64,000 nt of DNA from Bacillota bacterium (GCA_023441055.1 JAEZQY010000059.1:1-64000), one strand, 5' to 3'; shown: positions 17,685 to 26,163, counted from the first letter of the stretch. The notes: generated by a model not told the origin, from the sequence alone. Numbers and translations are program-made.

Positions 17685-20674
17685 TCCTGTCCACCTCCCT
17701 GTCTACCAGCCTTAGCGGTGTCATCCAGACCGAATTCTTCTCGCTTCTTGCGCAGCTCCTTGTTGATTTCCTTGACACCAGTCTCCACCGCTTCACGCGG
17801 TAGCTTGCCGCTGAGGACGATCTCATTCCACATATTGAACAGATGGCGTGTCGTATAATATCCGCCCAGCACGACCTCGCGCTCCTTGAACCAATTCCAT
17901 TGCTCCAGAATCGCGGCAATGTCTTCCTCATGCCAGGGCAGGCGCTCCAGCGCCTCGACATTCGCGGTATTCCAGCGGGCTTCTACCCCAAGCAATGCCT
18001 CGAGCTCTGAGCCGAAGCGCTCCTGCGCATCGGCGCTGGTCCACCACTTCAGGAACGCCCAGCTCTCCTCCGGCATATCTGTATCGTGGAAGATGACGCC
18101 TGTCTGCGCCAGGCCGCCTGTAGAGCGGTTTATACGACCGTCCTCCTGCAGGATGCCGGGCAGCGGCTTCATTCCCCACCAGCCAGCCAGCTCGGGAGCG
18201 GCGGTAGATAGCAGAATGTAAGTGGAGTAATCCGCTATACCAATTGGCATCTCTCCAGCGCGGAATCGATTGTAGAAATCGGCTTGACGCTGGATGCGAT
18301 AATTCGTGAACAAGCCGGTCCACATCTTCATCGCTTCTATCGCTTCTGGCGAATCCAGATCGGATAGTCGGCCATTGTCGCGATACAGCTCGCCACCCAT
18401 CTGGAACAGGAAGGGTGAGAATTCATTAATCGCGAGAGAAGGATTCAGATGGGCATGCGGGTAATAGAAGTCCAGCCCATTCTGCTGCAACAGCGGGATG
18501 AGATCCATAACCTCCTCCCACGTGTTCGGGATATCCTCGTCCGTAAGCCCGAGCTGCTGGAGGATGTCCTTACGATAGAACAGCATATAGAAGTTCTGAT
18601 TTTCCGGCAGCGCGTAATCGCCCCCGTTGTACTTGAACGGGATGAGCGCGCCGGACTTGAATCGGTCAGCGACTTGCGCGTAATCCGGGAATTGATTCAG
18701 ATTGAGCAGCCCGCCCCGTACAGCGAAGTCAATCGGCACCTCGCCATCCACGCCCAGGGCGACATCCGGAGATAGACCGGAGGTGGTGGAGAGCAGCAAC
18801 ACCTGGGATTGATTGGCTGGAATCACATTGACATTCACCTTGATGCCTGTCTCTGGGGTGAAGTCTTCGTCGATCATCTGCTTGATAATCTCCACCCAGT
18901 CTCTGCCGCGGGCAATCCATACCTCCAGCACCTGCTCCTCGCCGTCCGCATACACATTGCCGACGCCGCTATAATCCTTCAGGAAGGAGTAGAAGAAGTC
19001 GCGCGCGCTCGTACCGGCACGCACATACCACGGCGCGGCCGGCCGCGGCCAACTCCTGTCAGGCGACTTCACGATGAAGTAATCGAGCACCAGACTCTGC
19101 TTCTGCAGATTGCTGACCCATAGCCCCAGCGCAGATTGAAGCTCTGTGAACTTGACGAGCCGGCTGGGGATGGATCTGGTCTCGTCAGCCATACTCAGGA
19201 GCACATCCCGCGCTTCGAGTAAGGTGCTCACCTCGGAACTGCCCTGTTCAACGCCGAATACGTACATCGCGTTCACTGCGTCATCCAGCTCCTTAGCCAT
19301 GAGATGCAGTCTAGCCACTAGGTTCGGGATATTCCGTTCCAGCTTCCAATCGCCATTGGGATCGGGATTCGTTCCGGTGACGCGCACAACCTCTCTCGTC
19401 AGAAGCGACATATTGTGCGTAGTATCCGTAATCTGCTCCATAATCCCGCCCAGACCGCTGACCTGTGTCTCGAGCCGAAGCGTATGCTTGCCCTGCTCGA
19501 GATAGAACAGGAACTCACCGGCTTCGTCTCCGAACCGATTAATCTGCCATTCCGGCTTATAAGGGAAGGTTATCGCATCGGCCTCCTGGAACGGCACCTC
19601 CCCGTCAATCGTCAGCTTGCGCTGAACCGGAATGCCATTAAGAAACCATTGTCCGAAGCGTGCCCCGATGTGATACAGGCCGCTCTCTGGCACCTCGAAT
19701 TCCCACTGCGCCCATTGCCCGCCGTTGCGCCAGCCCAAGCCTCCGAAGCTATTCAAGGTGACCGATCTGCTGTTGAGCGGGTCGGTGTCCGGCTCTCGGT
19801 CCTCGATCCGCTTGAGGGTGGGATCCGACCGCAATGTAGAGGCCTCAGCCTGAACCTTGATATACTGTCCATTCGTCTCTTCGTAGCCGGCATTCGCATA
19901 GCGCTGACGAATCTGCGCATAGGTTGGTCTTGCAGTCGGCGCATGGATGCGCAGCTCGCCTATCGCGGCGGGCTCACGCACGTTCGTGATGCGGATCGTA
20001 TGCTCACCCTTGCTTAAGTAAATGCGCAGCGGTTCTGACACCTTGTTCTCCGCATCCTGGAACGCGCGATATTGCCAACCAAGCACCTCTTCCCGGCGCG
20101 GATTGAATTCATTGTCCTGGTTGTCGTACCAACTGGGGCCGGCTTCCTGCCACATGCGCTGGAATTCCAGCTTCTTAGCTTGGAAGAAGGGGTAGACGCC
20201 ATCCACCTGTACGCTGCGAACAATGGAGGATCGTTTGCCTGGCAAGGCGTAATACGTCATGCCCATCTGATAATAACCGTCCTGCGGAACCACGAATCGG
20301 TATTCCACCCAGCTGTCCGTCTCAGTTAATGCCAGCGCATCATGTTCGGCTTCCCCGAGACCGCCCAGCAGCTCATAACCGGACAGGCTGACGGCGGCAT
20401 ATTGAGCGGCTGGTATTACGAGCTCAAATTCCGCAGCGTTCTTGGCGGCATGCTCCCTGTCCATCCGATCGACATACTTGAAGTAAGAAGGCTCGAGCAG
20501 CGACTTGATATCTTCGCCTGCCAGCACGGAGGTCGCGTCCATGCCCGTATAGTCAGGAATGCCGGCCATCGCTTGGTCGTTGAAGTGGCGGGAATCATTC
20601 CAGAGATATAGACCCGCAGCCAGTGCGAGAATGACGAAGAGCGTTACTTTATATTTCATAATAAAACGCAACAC
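17681..20674 (-). CDS. Membrane-anchored multi-domain sugar-binding protein (997 aa)
   Basis: About twice the size of a normal solute-binding protein. An N-terminal membrane helix (residues about 8-26) has no lipobox. Two related beta-sandwich modules follow (about 95-250 and 270-420); each contains a WVEYRFVVP- or WAQWEFEVP-like strand, a G.Y..G..Y/F segment and a LEQGKHTLR/LSKGEHTIR strand, as in carbohydrate-binding CBM35/CBM6-like domains. A helical linker (about 440-560) leads to a family 1 solute-binding domain (about 580-950) with SPDVALGVDGEVP, NTWEEVMDLIP and WWTSADAQERFGSE. The fusion suggests that polysaccharide capture and transport are joined in one protein. Confidence 0.82.
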   Translation of the reverse strand: MLRFIMKYKVTLFVILALAAGLYLWNDSRHFNDQAMAGIPDYTGMDATSVLAGEDIKSLLEPSYFKYVDRMDREHAAKNAAEFELVIPAAQYAAVSLSGYELLGGLGEAEHDALALTETDSWVEYRFVVPQDGYYQMGMTYYALPGKRSSIVRSVQVDGVYPFFQAKKLEFQRMWQEAGPSWYDNQDNEFNPRREEVLGWQYRAFQDAENKVSEPLRIYLSKGEHTIRITNVREPAAIGELRIHAPTARPTYAQIRQRYANAGYEETNGQYIKVQAEASTLRSDPTLKRIEDREPDTDPLNSRSVTLNSFGGLGWRNGGQWAQWEFEVPESGLYHIGARFGQWFLNGIPVQRKLTIDGEVPFQEADAITFPYKPEWQINRFGDEAGEFLFYLEQGKHTLRLETQVSGLGGIMEQITDTTHNMSLLTREVVRVTGTNPDPNGDWKLERNIPNLVARLHLMAKELDDAVNAMYVFGVEQGSSEVSTLLEARDVLLSMADETRSIPSRLVKFTELQSALGLWVSNLQKQSLVLDYFIVKSPDRSWPRPAAPWYVRAGTSARDFFYSFLKDYSGVGNVYADGEEQVLEVWIARGRDWVEIIKQMIDEDFTPETGIKVNVNVIPANQSQVLLLSTTSGLSPDVALGVDGEVPIDFAVRGGLLNLNQFPDYAQVADRFKSGALIPFKYNGGDYALPENQNFYMLFYRKDILQQLGLTDEDIPNTWEEVMDLIPLLQQNGLDFYYPHAHLNPSLAINEFSPFLFQMGGELYRDNGRLSDLDSPEAIEAMKMWTGLFTNYRIQRQADFYNRFRAGEMPIGIADYSTYILLSTAAPELAGWWGMKPLPGILQEDGRINRSTGGLAQTGVIFHDTDMPEESWAFLKWWTSADAQERFGSELEALLGVEARWNTANVEALERLPWHEEDIAAILEQWNWFKEREVVLGGYYTTRHLFNMWNEIVLSGKLPREAVETGVKEINKELRKKREEFGLDDTAKAGRQGGGQE

Positions 20675-20705
20675 GTAGACCGATCCCCCTGTCTAAGCAA
20701 GACGT

Positions 20706-20775
20706 GCCTGTACATGCTGAACAACATGCACAGGAAGTATAATCCGAACCATCCCGCGCGGGGATGATTCGGATT
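20706..20775 (-). promoter_or_regulatory. Two stem-loops between the binding-protein genes
   Basis: CCTGTACATG / CATGCACAGG (20707-20735) and the 15-bp stem AATCCGAACCATCCC / GGGATGATTCGGATT (20741-20775). The second is strong but has no T run. On the minus-strand mRNA they would lie directly after the first binding-protein gene and could protect or attenuate the transcript so that this protein is made in excess. Confidence 0.6.
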
Positions 20776-20800
20776 CCTCTCTTGGTAACGCATGCCTACA

Positions 20801-22204
20801 CTACTGGTTTAATTCGGCCTTCAGATTATCGATATCCGCTTGTAATTGCGCATAGGCGTCATCTTCAGCCAGCTGAAGGGTCGTCTTGGAATCGATATTC
20901 TTATCCAGCGCCTCCAGCACGCGATTCAGCCATACGCCCCAGCCGAGTCCGTCCAGCGGGTTCAGACGCTTCGCGGGAATATGCTTGGCAAGCTCTTCAT
21001 ATACTTGATACTCCAATTGTCCACCTAGGAATTCATTCGCTGTATTCGCATACCAGTCAGCGGAGGCGATGTCGGTATAGCCAGGTTGAATCTGATACTT
21101 GGTCCAGATCTTCCAGGCATTCTCGGAGCGCATACACCAGGTCATGAATGCCCAGGCCGCTTCCTTATTCTTGCTCTGAGATGGAATGACGAAGCTGGAT
21201 CCACCGATCGCGGTATTGATGCCCATCGGCAGATTCGTAACACGCCACTTGCCGCTCAGCTCAGGGAAGTTAATCGCGATCTCGCGGCCGCCCCAGGAGC
21301 CGAGCGCGATACCGACGAGCTGTCCGCCCTTGACCAGCTGCTTGCCTTCATCGGAACCGAAGCCCATATGCGGAGCCCAGCCCAACTGATTGCCACGCTT
21401 CGTATAGTCCAGAATTTGAACGAGATCCGGCTGATTGCGTACCCATTCTAAATTGTCATCGAAGTAACCGATCGAATCACCGGCCCAATGAATCGGTCCA
21501 TCGCGCCATTCCATCGCGTACTTACCATTAGCAGCTAGAATTTGCACGAGATTCAGGAAGTTCTCGCCGTCACGGATATACTCGCCGAGCTCTGCCGGTT
21601 CGCTGGGCAGGCCGAGCTCTTCGAAGATGTCAGCGCGGTAATAATAGACACCTGGCGTGGAGTCCCAGGTCATGCCCAATACTTGCTTGCCGTCCGGGGA
21701 GCGCCAGCGCTCCCAGTTATAATCGGAGATATAATCGCGATATTGCGCCACATTATAGGGCTCTTGGAGTAGATCCTCGAGCACGCCGCCTGTGACATAG
21801 CGTGTAAATTGGTTCACCTCGACTTCAGCAATGTCTGGCGCTCCTGTGCCAGAGGCTAGCGCGGTCTGCAGGTTGTCATGCAGCTCGCCGAACGGGACGA
21901 AGACAGCATTCACATGAATATTCGGATATTCTTGCATGAACGCTTCGGCAATTTCCTGGAAGACGTTCTCATTGAAGCCCCAGATGGTGACATCACCGGA
22001 TACATCATTCATCCAAGCCATGCCGGATTCAGCGGTAACATCTTCAGTTGCGTTGTCAGTGTTGGTTTTGGTGTCTGAGGACGTGTTGTTGGCGGCGGTA
22101 TCGCCTGTGGTGTTCGAGGTGCCGTTGTTGCCGGAGCATGCGGTAAGCATGAGTATGCAGGATAACAGAATAACGAAGACGACATGTAACCCTTTCTTTG
22201 TCAC
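20801..22204 (-). CDS. Extracellular sugar-binding lipoprotein
   Basis: 467 residues. Signal peptide with lipobox LTAC (lipidated Cys 23), a Ser/Thr/Asn/Asp-rich linker (about 24-65), then a family 1 solute-binding fold with ASGTGAPDIAEVEVNQF, a GMTWDSTPGVYYYRADIF hinge region and NKEAAWAFMTWCM. It starts at GTG 22204 with GGAGGGG 6 nt upstream. It is the first gene of the minus-strand cluster and is preceded by a promoter overlapping a cre site. It probably serves one of the two permease pairs in the cluster. Confidence 0.9.
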   Translation of the reverse strand: MTKKGLHVVFVILLSCILMLTACSGNNGTSNTTGDTAANNTSSDTKTNTDNATEDVTAESGMAWMNDVSGDVTIWGFNENVFQEIAEAFMQEYPNIHVNAVFVPFGELHDNLQTALASGTGAPDIAEVEVNQFTRYVTGGVLEDLLQEPYNVAQYRDYISDYNWERWRSPDGKQVLGMTWDSTPGVYYYRADIFEELGLPSEPAELGEYIRDGENFLNLVQILAANGKYAMEWRDGPIHWAGDSIGYFDDNLEWVRNQPDLVQILDYTKRGNQLGWAPHMGFGSDEGKQLVKGGQLVGIALGSWGGREIAINFPELSGKWRVTNLPMGINTAIGGSSFVIPSQSKNKEAAWAFMTWCMRSENAWKIWTKYQIQPGYTDIASADWYANTANEFLGGQLEYQVYEELAKHIPAKRLNPLDGLGWGVWLNRVLEALDKNIDSKTTLQLAEDDAYAQLQADIDNLKAELNQ

Positions 22205-22336
22205 TTATAACCCCTCCCAATAGGAATGAATAGGAATGTCTTTCCATGAGGTTAATTCTAAGTTGACAGTGGAAGTGCTAGTGAGAGCTTGCCTCACGGC
22301 TGTAGGTGCATCTACCTCCTTCACATGCTCAGCAGT

Positions 22337-22364
22337 AGTGTATGCGCTTACAATCGACATTCAA
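22337..22364 (-). promoter_or_regulatory. Promoter with cre site for the transport cluster
   Basis: On the minus strand, TTGAAT (22359-22364), a 16-bp spacer and TACACT (22337-22342). Between and over them lies TTGTAAGCGCATACA (22339-22353), which fits WTGNAANCGNWNNCW at every fixed position. CcpA binding here would block the polymerase, giving glucose repression of the whole cluster. Confidence 0.75.
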
Positions 22365-22400
22365 AAAAAAGCTTACTCAATACTTAACATTAACATTAAG

Positions 22401-22411
22401 TTATCAATTAA
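22401..22411. promoter_or_regulatory. Candidate operator TTATCAATTAA
   Basis: Differs by one base from the core of the palindrome at 8464-8474 and lies about 40 bp upstream of the cluster promoter, in the gap before the second winged-helix regulator. It may bind one or both paralogous regulators. Otherwise the gap 22205-22583 holds AT-rich sequence with no gene. Confidence 0.35.
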
Positions 22412-22583
22412 CCTATTAATAATATAACCCATATTTTTCAAAACTGTCAACATCTTTTATTCGTATTTTGATTAACTGATTATTAAATGTATTACCGACT
22501 GGTTGTAAACATTACTAGATTTGGTTGAATGCGCTTATATGTTCAAGTAATATGGGATTAAGATAAAGGAGCGTAGATTTCGC

Positions 22584-23492
22584 ATGAATATTGAACTTAG
22601 CGAGAAGTACTTGCCCGTATATGAAGCATTGGCGAGCAATGTTCGCATACAGATTATTCATCTGTTGTCAGAGAAGTCAATGAATATTAAGGAGCTCGCG
22701 GAAGCGCTGGGACTCAGCAGCGCGATAATGACCATGCATATCCGGAAGCTGGAGAAGGCGGGCATCGTCGTCTCCGAGATGACGCCGGGCAAGGGAGGCG
22801 CGCCTCAGAAGGTATGTTCGCTCGATGTGGACCACATAGAGATCTTGTTCCCGGAGAAGCAAGCGATTCCATTAGATAATTATCGATTCGATGTGTCGAT
22901 CGGGCATTATACAGATATTCAGGCGTATCCGACATGCGGTATATGCACCAAGGACAAGATTATCGGTGTATTCGATGACCCGCGTTATTTTCTCGATCCG
23001 GACCGGTTGCAAGCTAAGATCTTCTGGTTCGGTCACGGACACGTCGAATATAAGGTCCCGATCTTCTTGGAGCGGGGCGAGCTGCCGATGGAGCTGGATA
23101 TTACCATGGAACTGTCCTCCGAGGCGCCGCATACGAATAATGATTGGCCGTCGGACATCACCTTCTTCCTGAACGGGGTGAATGTAGGTTCTTGGACGAG
23201 TCCGGGCGATTTCGGCGATAAGCGCGGCAAGCTGAATCCCGGCTGGTGGCTTAGTTCGCTTAACCAGTTCGGCCTGCTCAAGCGGCTGTCAATCAATCAT
23301 GATGGCACCTTCATGGATGGAATTCGTATATCAGATGTTACGTTGGATGATGTCCAGGTGAAGAATGGTCTGCTGACCCTGCGAATTGCCGTGCTGGAGG
23401 AGTCCAAGAATGTGGGAGGTCTGACCTTATTTGGATCGGGCTTCGGCAATTATAATCAAGACATTATTATTAAGCTGTACTATACGCATTAG
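22584..23492 (+). CDS. ArsR-like winged-helix regulator with long C-terminal domain (copy 2)
   Basis: 302 residues and the same architecture as the gene at 8589: winged helix at 1-90 (ASNVRIQIIHLLSE, MNIKELAEALGLSSAIMTMH) and a 210-residue C-terminal domain sharing ICTKDKIIGVFDDPRYFLDP, NDWPSDITFFLNGVNVG and TLFGSGFGNYNQDI. It diverges from the sugar-binding gene at 22204 and is the likely direct regulator of the transport cluster. The ligand is unknown. AAAGGAGCG precedes the ATG. Confidence 0.8.
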   Translation: MNIELSEKYLPVYEALASNVRIQIIHLLSEKSMNIKELAEALGLSSAIMTMHIRKLEKAGIVVSEMTPGKGGAPQKVCSLDVDHIEILFPEKQAIPLDNYRFDVSIGHYTDIQAYPTCGICTKDKIIGVFDDPRYFLDPDRLQAKIFWFGHGHVEYKVPIFLERGELPMELDITMELSSEAPHTNNDWPSDITFFLNGVNVGSWTSPGDFGDKRGKLNPGWWLSSLNQFGLLKRLSINHDGTFMDGIRISDVTLDDVQVKNGLLTLRIAVLEESKNVGGLTLFGSGFGNYNQDIIIKLYYTH

Positions 23493-23566
23493 TTGCGTCC
23501 CGTATATTAGTCGCTCTGTATAATCCGGCTCGTCATCAAGCACCTTAATAATGGAGGTGAGTGGCG

Positions 23567-23911
23567 ATGAGTTCAGAGGAACCGATTCAGGTGGATGCTC
23601 GATTGATTGAGGCGTGGCAGCGCCAGCTGCCCAGCATCATTGGTGACGGAGACAGCTCACGTGTATATGAGGATGCTGCAGATGCGCATGCTCTGCGGAT
23701 TACCATTGAAGTGGCCGGACATTCCGGCTATTCGCTCGACTTCAAGTGCAGGTATGTGGATGAGCGCGAGGTGAACGTGACACTGATCGATGTTGAGCAG
23801 GCGGGCGATAGTGTGGATGAACGTACGGAGACGATCCAATCGATCGTCAAGACGTACATTCGCAGTATTCATGAATGCGCCCAGGCGTTAGCGCAACTTA
23901 CGAACTCCTAA
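23567..23911 (+). CDS. Small acidic protein, unknown function
   Basis: 114 residues, soluble, no signal peptide or membrane segment. Mixed alpha/beta composition: a central HALRITIEVAGHSGYSLDFK strand pair and a C-terminal helix. The ATG at 23567 is preferred over GTG at 23561 because GGAGG lies 9 nt upstream. It is followed closely by another small gene and by sspP, which suggests a spore-related operon; no family is recognised. Confidence 0.65.
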   Translation: MSSEEPIQVDARLIEAWQRQLPSIIGDGDSSRVYEDAADAHALRITIEVAGHSGYSLDFKCRYVDEREVNVTLIDVEQAGDSVDERTETIQSIVKTYIRSIHECAQALAQLTNS

Positions 23912-23926
23912 GGATGGTGAGCAGCG

Positions 23927-24100
23927 ATGGCAGTCGACAAGAATCTTAAGAATGTCGTGAAGGATTTGGACGAGGCGCCCGTTAATTCGCATCACGCGCA
24001 GCAGCTGCAGCAAGATGTGAATGACCGCAGGCATGAGGATAAGAATCACCATGATGTGCATAAGAATGCGGGAGGAGATGGCCCGGATGTCAAAGCCTAG
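23927..24100 (+). CDS. Small hydrophilic protein, possible spore protein
   Basis: 57 residues starting MAVDKNLKNVVKDLDEAP, rich in His, Asp, Asn and Gln, and ending GGDGPDVKA. An AAGGATGGTGA-type site precedes the ATG by 5-8 nt. It overlaps the sspP start by 14 nt in another frame, so the two are coupled. Very hydrophilic small proteins beside sspP are often sporulation products, but no family is recognised. Confidence 0.55.
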   Translation: MAVDKNLKNVVKDLDEAPVNSHHAQQLQQDVNDRRHEDKNHHDVHKNAGGDGPDVKA

Positions 24101-24236
24101 AGTGTATTCGGTGTCCAATGGCGTGCCGCGATTCCCGGAGCAGAAGCAGGACCATCAAGTGAATGAGCCGATGCCAGGCTCGAAGAAGGTCAAGAACCGC
24201 AATCATTCAAGGAATAATCATGGTGAGGGTCATTAG
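24087..24236 (+). CDS. sspP: Small acid-soluble spore protein P
   Basis: 49 residues. The C-terminal half EPMPGSKKVKNRNHSRNNH is the signature of the SspP family (GSKKVKNRNHTR in Bacillus), which is made in the forespore and packed in the spore core. The ATG at 24087 is set by GGAGGAGA 9 nt upstream; a longer frame from 24021 lies inside the preceding gene. It is direct evidence that the organism forms endospores. No confident SigG promoter was found by eye. Confidence 0.88.
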   Translation: MSKPRVYSVSNGVPRFPEQKQDHQVNEPMPGSKKVKNRNHSRNNHGEGH

Positions 24237-24295
24237 ATTAGGTCATTAGTCGATTAGGACGAATAATAAGTATTGACCGTGGACATTATAAGTTT

Positions 24296-24558
24296 GCGGT
24301 GATCATGAAGGGTGATGGTTGCGTTGAACCGTTTCAGCGATGTACCGGGAGAAGATCGAACCACTTCGCTATAGAAGCTGGAGGGAAGTGCTCAACCCAC
24401 TTAAGGTATCGCGATGAAAGTCGTGGACCAGAAGTGATTGACGAATATCTCTAGAGAAGTAGCCGGAATGAAGAGATCATCGAATAGCTCAATAATAATC
24501 ACCGCAGGAAGAGGGTGCCCCAGAAGTCATCATAAGTGACTGAGGGCACCCTCTTTTG
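24296..24558 (+). ncRNA. Candidate structured RNA with terminator
   Basis: No reading frame, but strong pairing. A perfect outer stem GCGGTGAT (24296-24303) / ATCACCGC (24498-24505) encloses GGTT/AACC, GCGAT..ACC / GGT.ATCGC, CACTTC / GAAGTG around GCT-ATAGA-AGC, and ATCTCT / AGAGAT. An intrinsic terminator follows at once: GAGGGTGCCC (24511-24520) / GGGCACCCTC (24544-24553) with TTTT. It lies after sspP and before a converging gene, so it is either a free RNA or the long 3' end of the sspP transcript. No clear promoter was seen. It does not match RNase P, tmRNA or T-box signatures I know; 6S-like RNA cannot be excluded. Confidence 0.55.
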
Positions 24559-24607
24559 TTGGATATAGTTGGTTGGAGAAGATGGAATCGAATCAATAAC
24601 GGCAGTG

Positions 24608-24786
24608 ACCTGCATATCTGCATTTAATCTGGTCAAAATTCGATCGAAAACGAAATTCACCTGCATATCTGCATTAAAATGACCAATTACCCGAAGAAGT
24701 CCCTTGTATTCTCCTATTTACCTGCAGATATACAGTAACATTCATCCATCAACCATCAAATTGATCTTTTACATGCATTTATGCAT
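24608..24786. repeat. Four-copy palindromic array, spacing 51-61-51 (array A)
   Basis: Copies of ACCTGCATATCTGCAT-like sequence begin at 24608, 24659, 24720 and 24771. Cores are TGCA-N4-TGCA; the last is the perfect palindrome ATGCATTTATGCAT. Three of the copies are preceded by a T-rich stretch. The same four-copy arrangement with the same spacing recurs at 56125. The remainder of this gap holds nothing else apart from the preceding terminator. Confidence 0.85.
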
Positions 24787-24828
24787 CTTGTGCGCTACAG
24801 ACTAATCCTGCAACTACTCCTACCCCTG

Positions 24829-26148
24829 CTACGAACTGCTTCCACTGGTATTACTGCCAATAGCACTATTGCCACTGCCACTACCACTACCACTGCTCAC
24901 GCTTCCAGCTTGGCCGGTACTATCACCGTCGCCAACGTTCCCGCTCACGCTCGGACTGCTGCCGCCTGAGCTGCCGGTATCCTCGTTGCCTAGCGCCGCC
25001 GAGTCGGCCACTTCGCCGATCATCGTGAATTGCTCCAGCATAGCTGCCTTCTCGTCGTCGGTGAGCACCACATAAGGAGTCTTCCATTGACCTGGATAAG
25101 GGATGGAGATGACGGATTCACCATTGATCTTCCCATAGAAATTCGTGAGCAGCGAGATCATTCGCGTCTGCGACATATCGGTCTTCACATTGGAGGTGAC
25201 AATGTCCAGAAACTTCAGCGCCTTCGTTACATTGCCCCAGCTGGCGATCTTATCGACCAGTGCCGTGATGACCTCTTGCTGTCTCCGTCCTCTGTCGAAG
25301 TCGCTGGACCAGTAAGCCTCACCGCGGTCATCTTGGCGATGGCGTGAGAAGTCGAGCGCATTCTTCCCGTCGAGAATCTGCAGTCCTTTCTTCAGATCGA
25401 TCGTACCTTCATTCAATGTGGTATAAATCATATTGCGGTCCACATAAACCTCAATGCCGCCGACTTCATCAATCAGCTCGACGACAGTCTGGAAATTCAC
25501 AAGGAACGAGTACTCGATCTCAACGCCGAGGAACTTCTCCATCGTCTCGCGAATCGCGACAACACCGGAGCTTAAGTATTCCTCACGGATCTTCATACCG
25601 CCCATCGTAACGCGCTTGCCTGAGAGCAGGGACGGATCTGCGCGACCCGCTTGAACAGCATGGTTATACCCCTCGGCGAATACGCCGTTCACCTTCGTGT
25701 CCTTGCCCTCGAGATCGATGACATGCTGATCGCGGGGAACAGCCAGCAGGCGCACAGTCTGATTCTGCGGAATAACATGAGCCACAATCAGGGAATCGGT
25801 ATTGAGCAGGAACAGATCCTTCCTCAGATCCAATCCGATGATCAGCGCGTAGAAGTCCTCTGACTTCTTCACTACAGGCTCAATATCTGCGATGGCCGCA
25901 TCTTCGGAACCATCCACAGAAGTTTCGATATCGGGCTGAGTCTTCATAATCGCGCTGTCCGTGTCGAGCGTCATATCATCTAATGAATTGTTAATCATAA
26001 TGATCAGAATGGTGATCAATAGGACACAGAGACCTGCTGCTGCCCATATGTAAGTTCGCTTCATAGCGAATAGATTACGTTTGGATCGGGATTGCGATCT
26101 GGACAATGGGGGATCATTCGACAACTTAGGCACCTCATTTTCAGTCAT
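24829..26148 (-). CDS. LCP family cell-wall ligase (LytR-CpsA-Psr)
   Basis: 439 residues. A cytoplasmic N-terminus (about 1-28), one membrane helix (about 30-50), then the extracellular LCP domain (about 95-320). Family residues are seen in LLAVPRDQHV (phosphate-contacting Arg), DEVGGIEVYVD and ALDFSRHRQDDRGEAYWSSD. These enzymes attach teichoic acid or other anionic glycans from a lipid carrier to peptidoglycan. The C-terminal 40 residues are a Ser/Gly tail. The alpha/beta hydrolase gene is 15 bp upstream, so they form one operon. GGAGGAAG precedes the ATG. Confidence 0.9.
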   Translation of the reverse strand: MTENEVPKLSNDPPLSRSQSRSKRNLFAMKRTYIWAAAGLCVLLITILIIMINNSLDDMTLDTDSAIMKTQPDIETSVDGSEDAAIADIEPVVKKSEDFYALIIGLDLRKDLFLLNTDSLIVAHVIPQNQTVRLLAVPRDQHVIDLEGKDTKVNGVFAEGYNHAVQAGRADPSLLSGKRVTMGGMKIREEYLSSGVVAIRETMEKFLGVEIEYSFLVNFQTVVELIDEVGGIEVYVDRNMIYTTLNEGTIDLKKGLQILDGKNALDFSRHRQDDRGEAYWSSDFDRGRRQQEVITALVDKIASWGNVTKALKFLDIVTSNVKTDMSQTRMISLLTNFYGKINGESVISIPYPGQWKTPYVVLTDDEKAAMLEQFTMIGEVADSAALGNEDTGSSGGSSPSVSGNVGDGDSTGQAGSVSSGSGSGSGNSAIGSNTSGSSS

Positions 26149-26163
26149 GAAGAAACTTCCTCC

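Noticed and set aside
22530..22544. A cre-like sequence TTGAATGCGCTTATA before the second regulator
   Set aside because: Two fixed positions of the consensus are broken, so it was not listed as a site.
24296..24505. Idea that the structured RNA is RNase P RNA, tmRNA or a T-box
   Set aside because: None of their hallmark sequences (AGGAAAGTCC-type core, GGTGGTACC-type T-box end, tRNA-like ends) is present.
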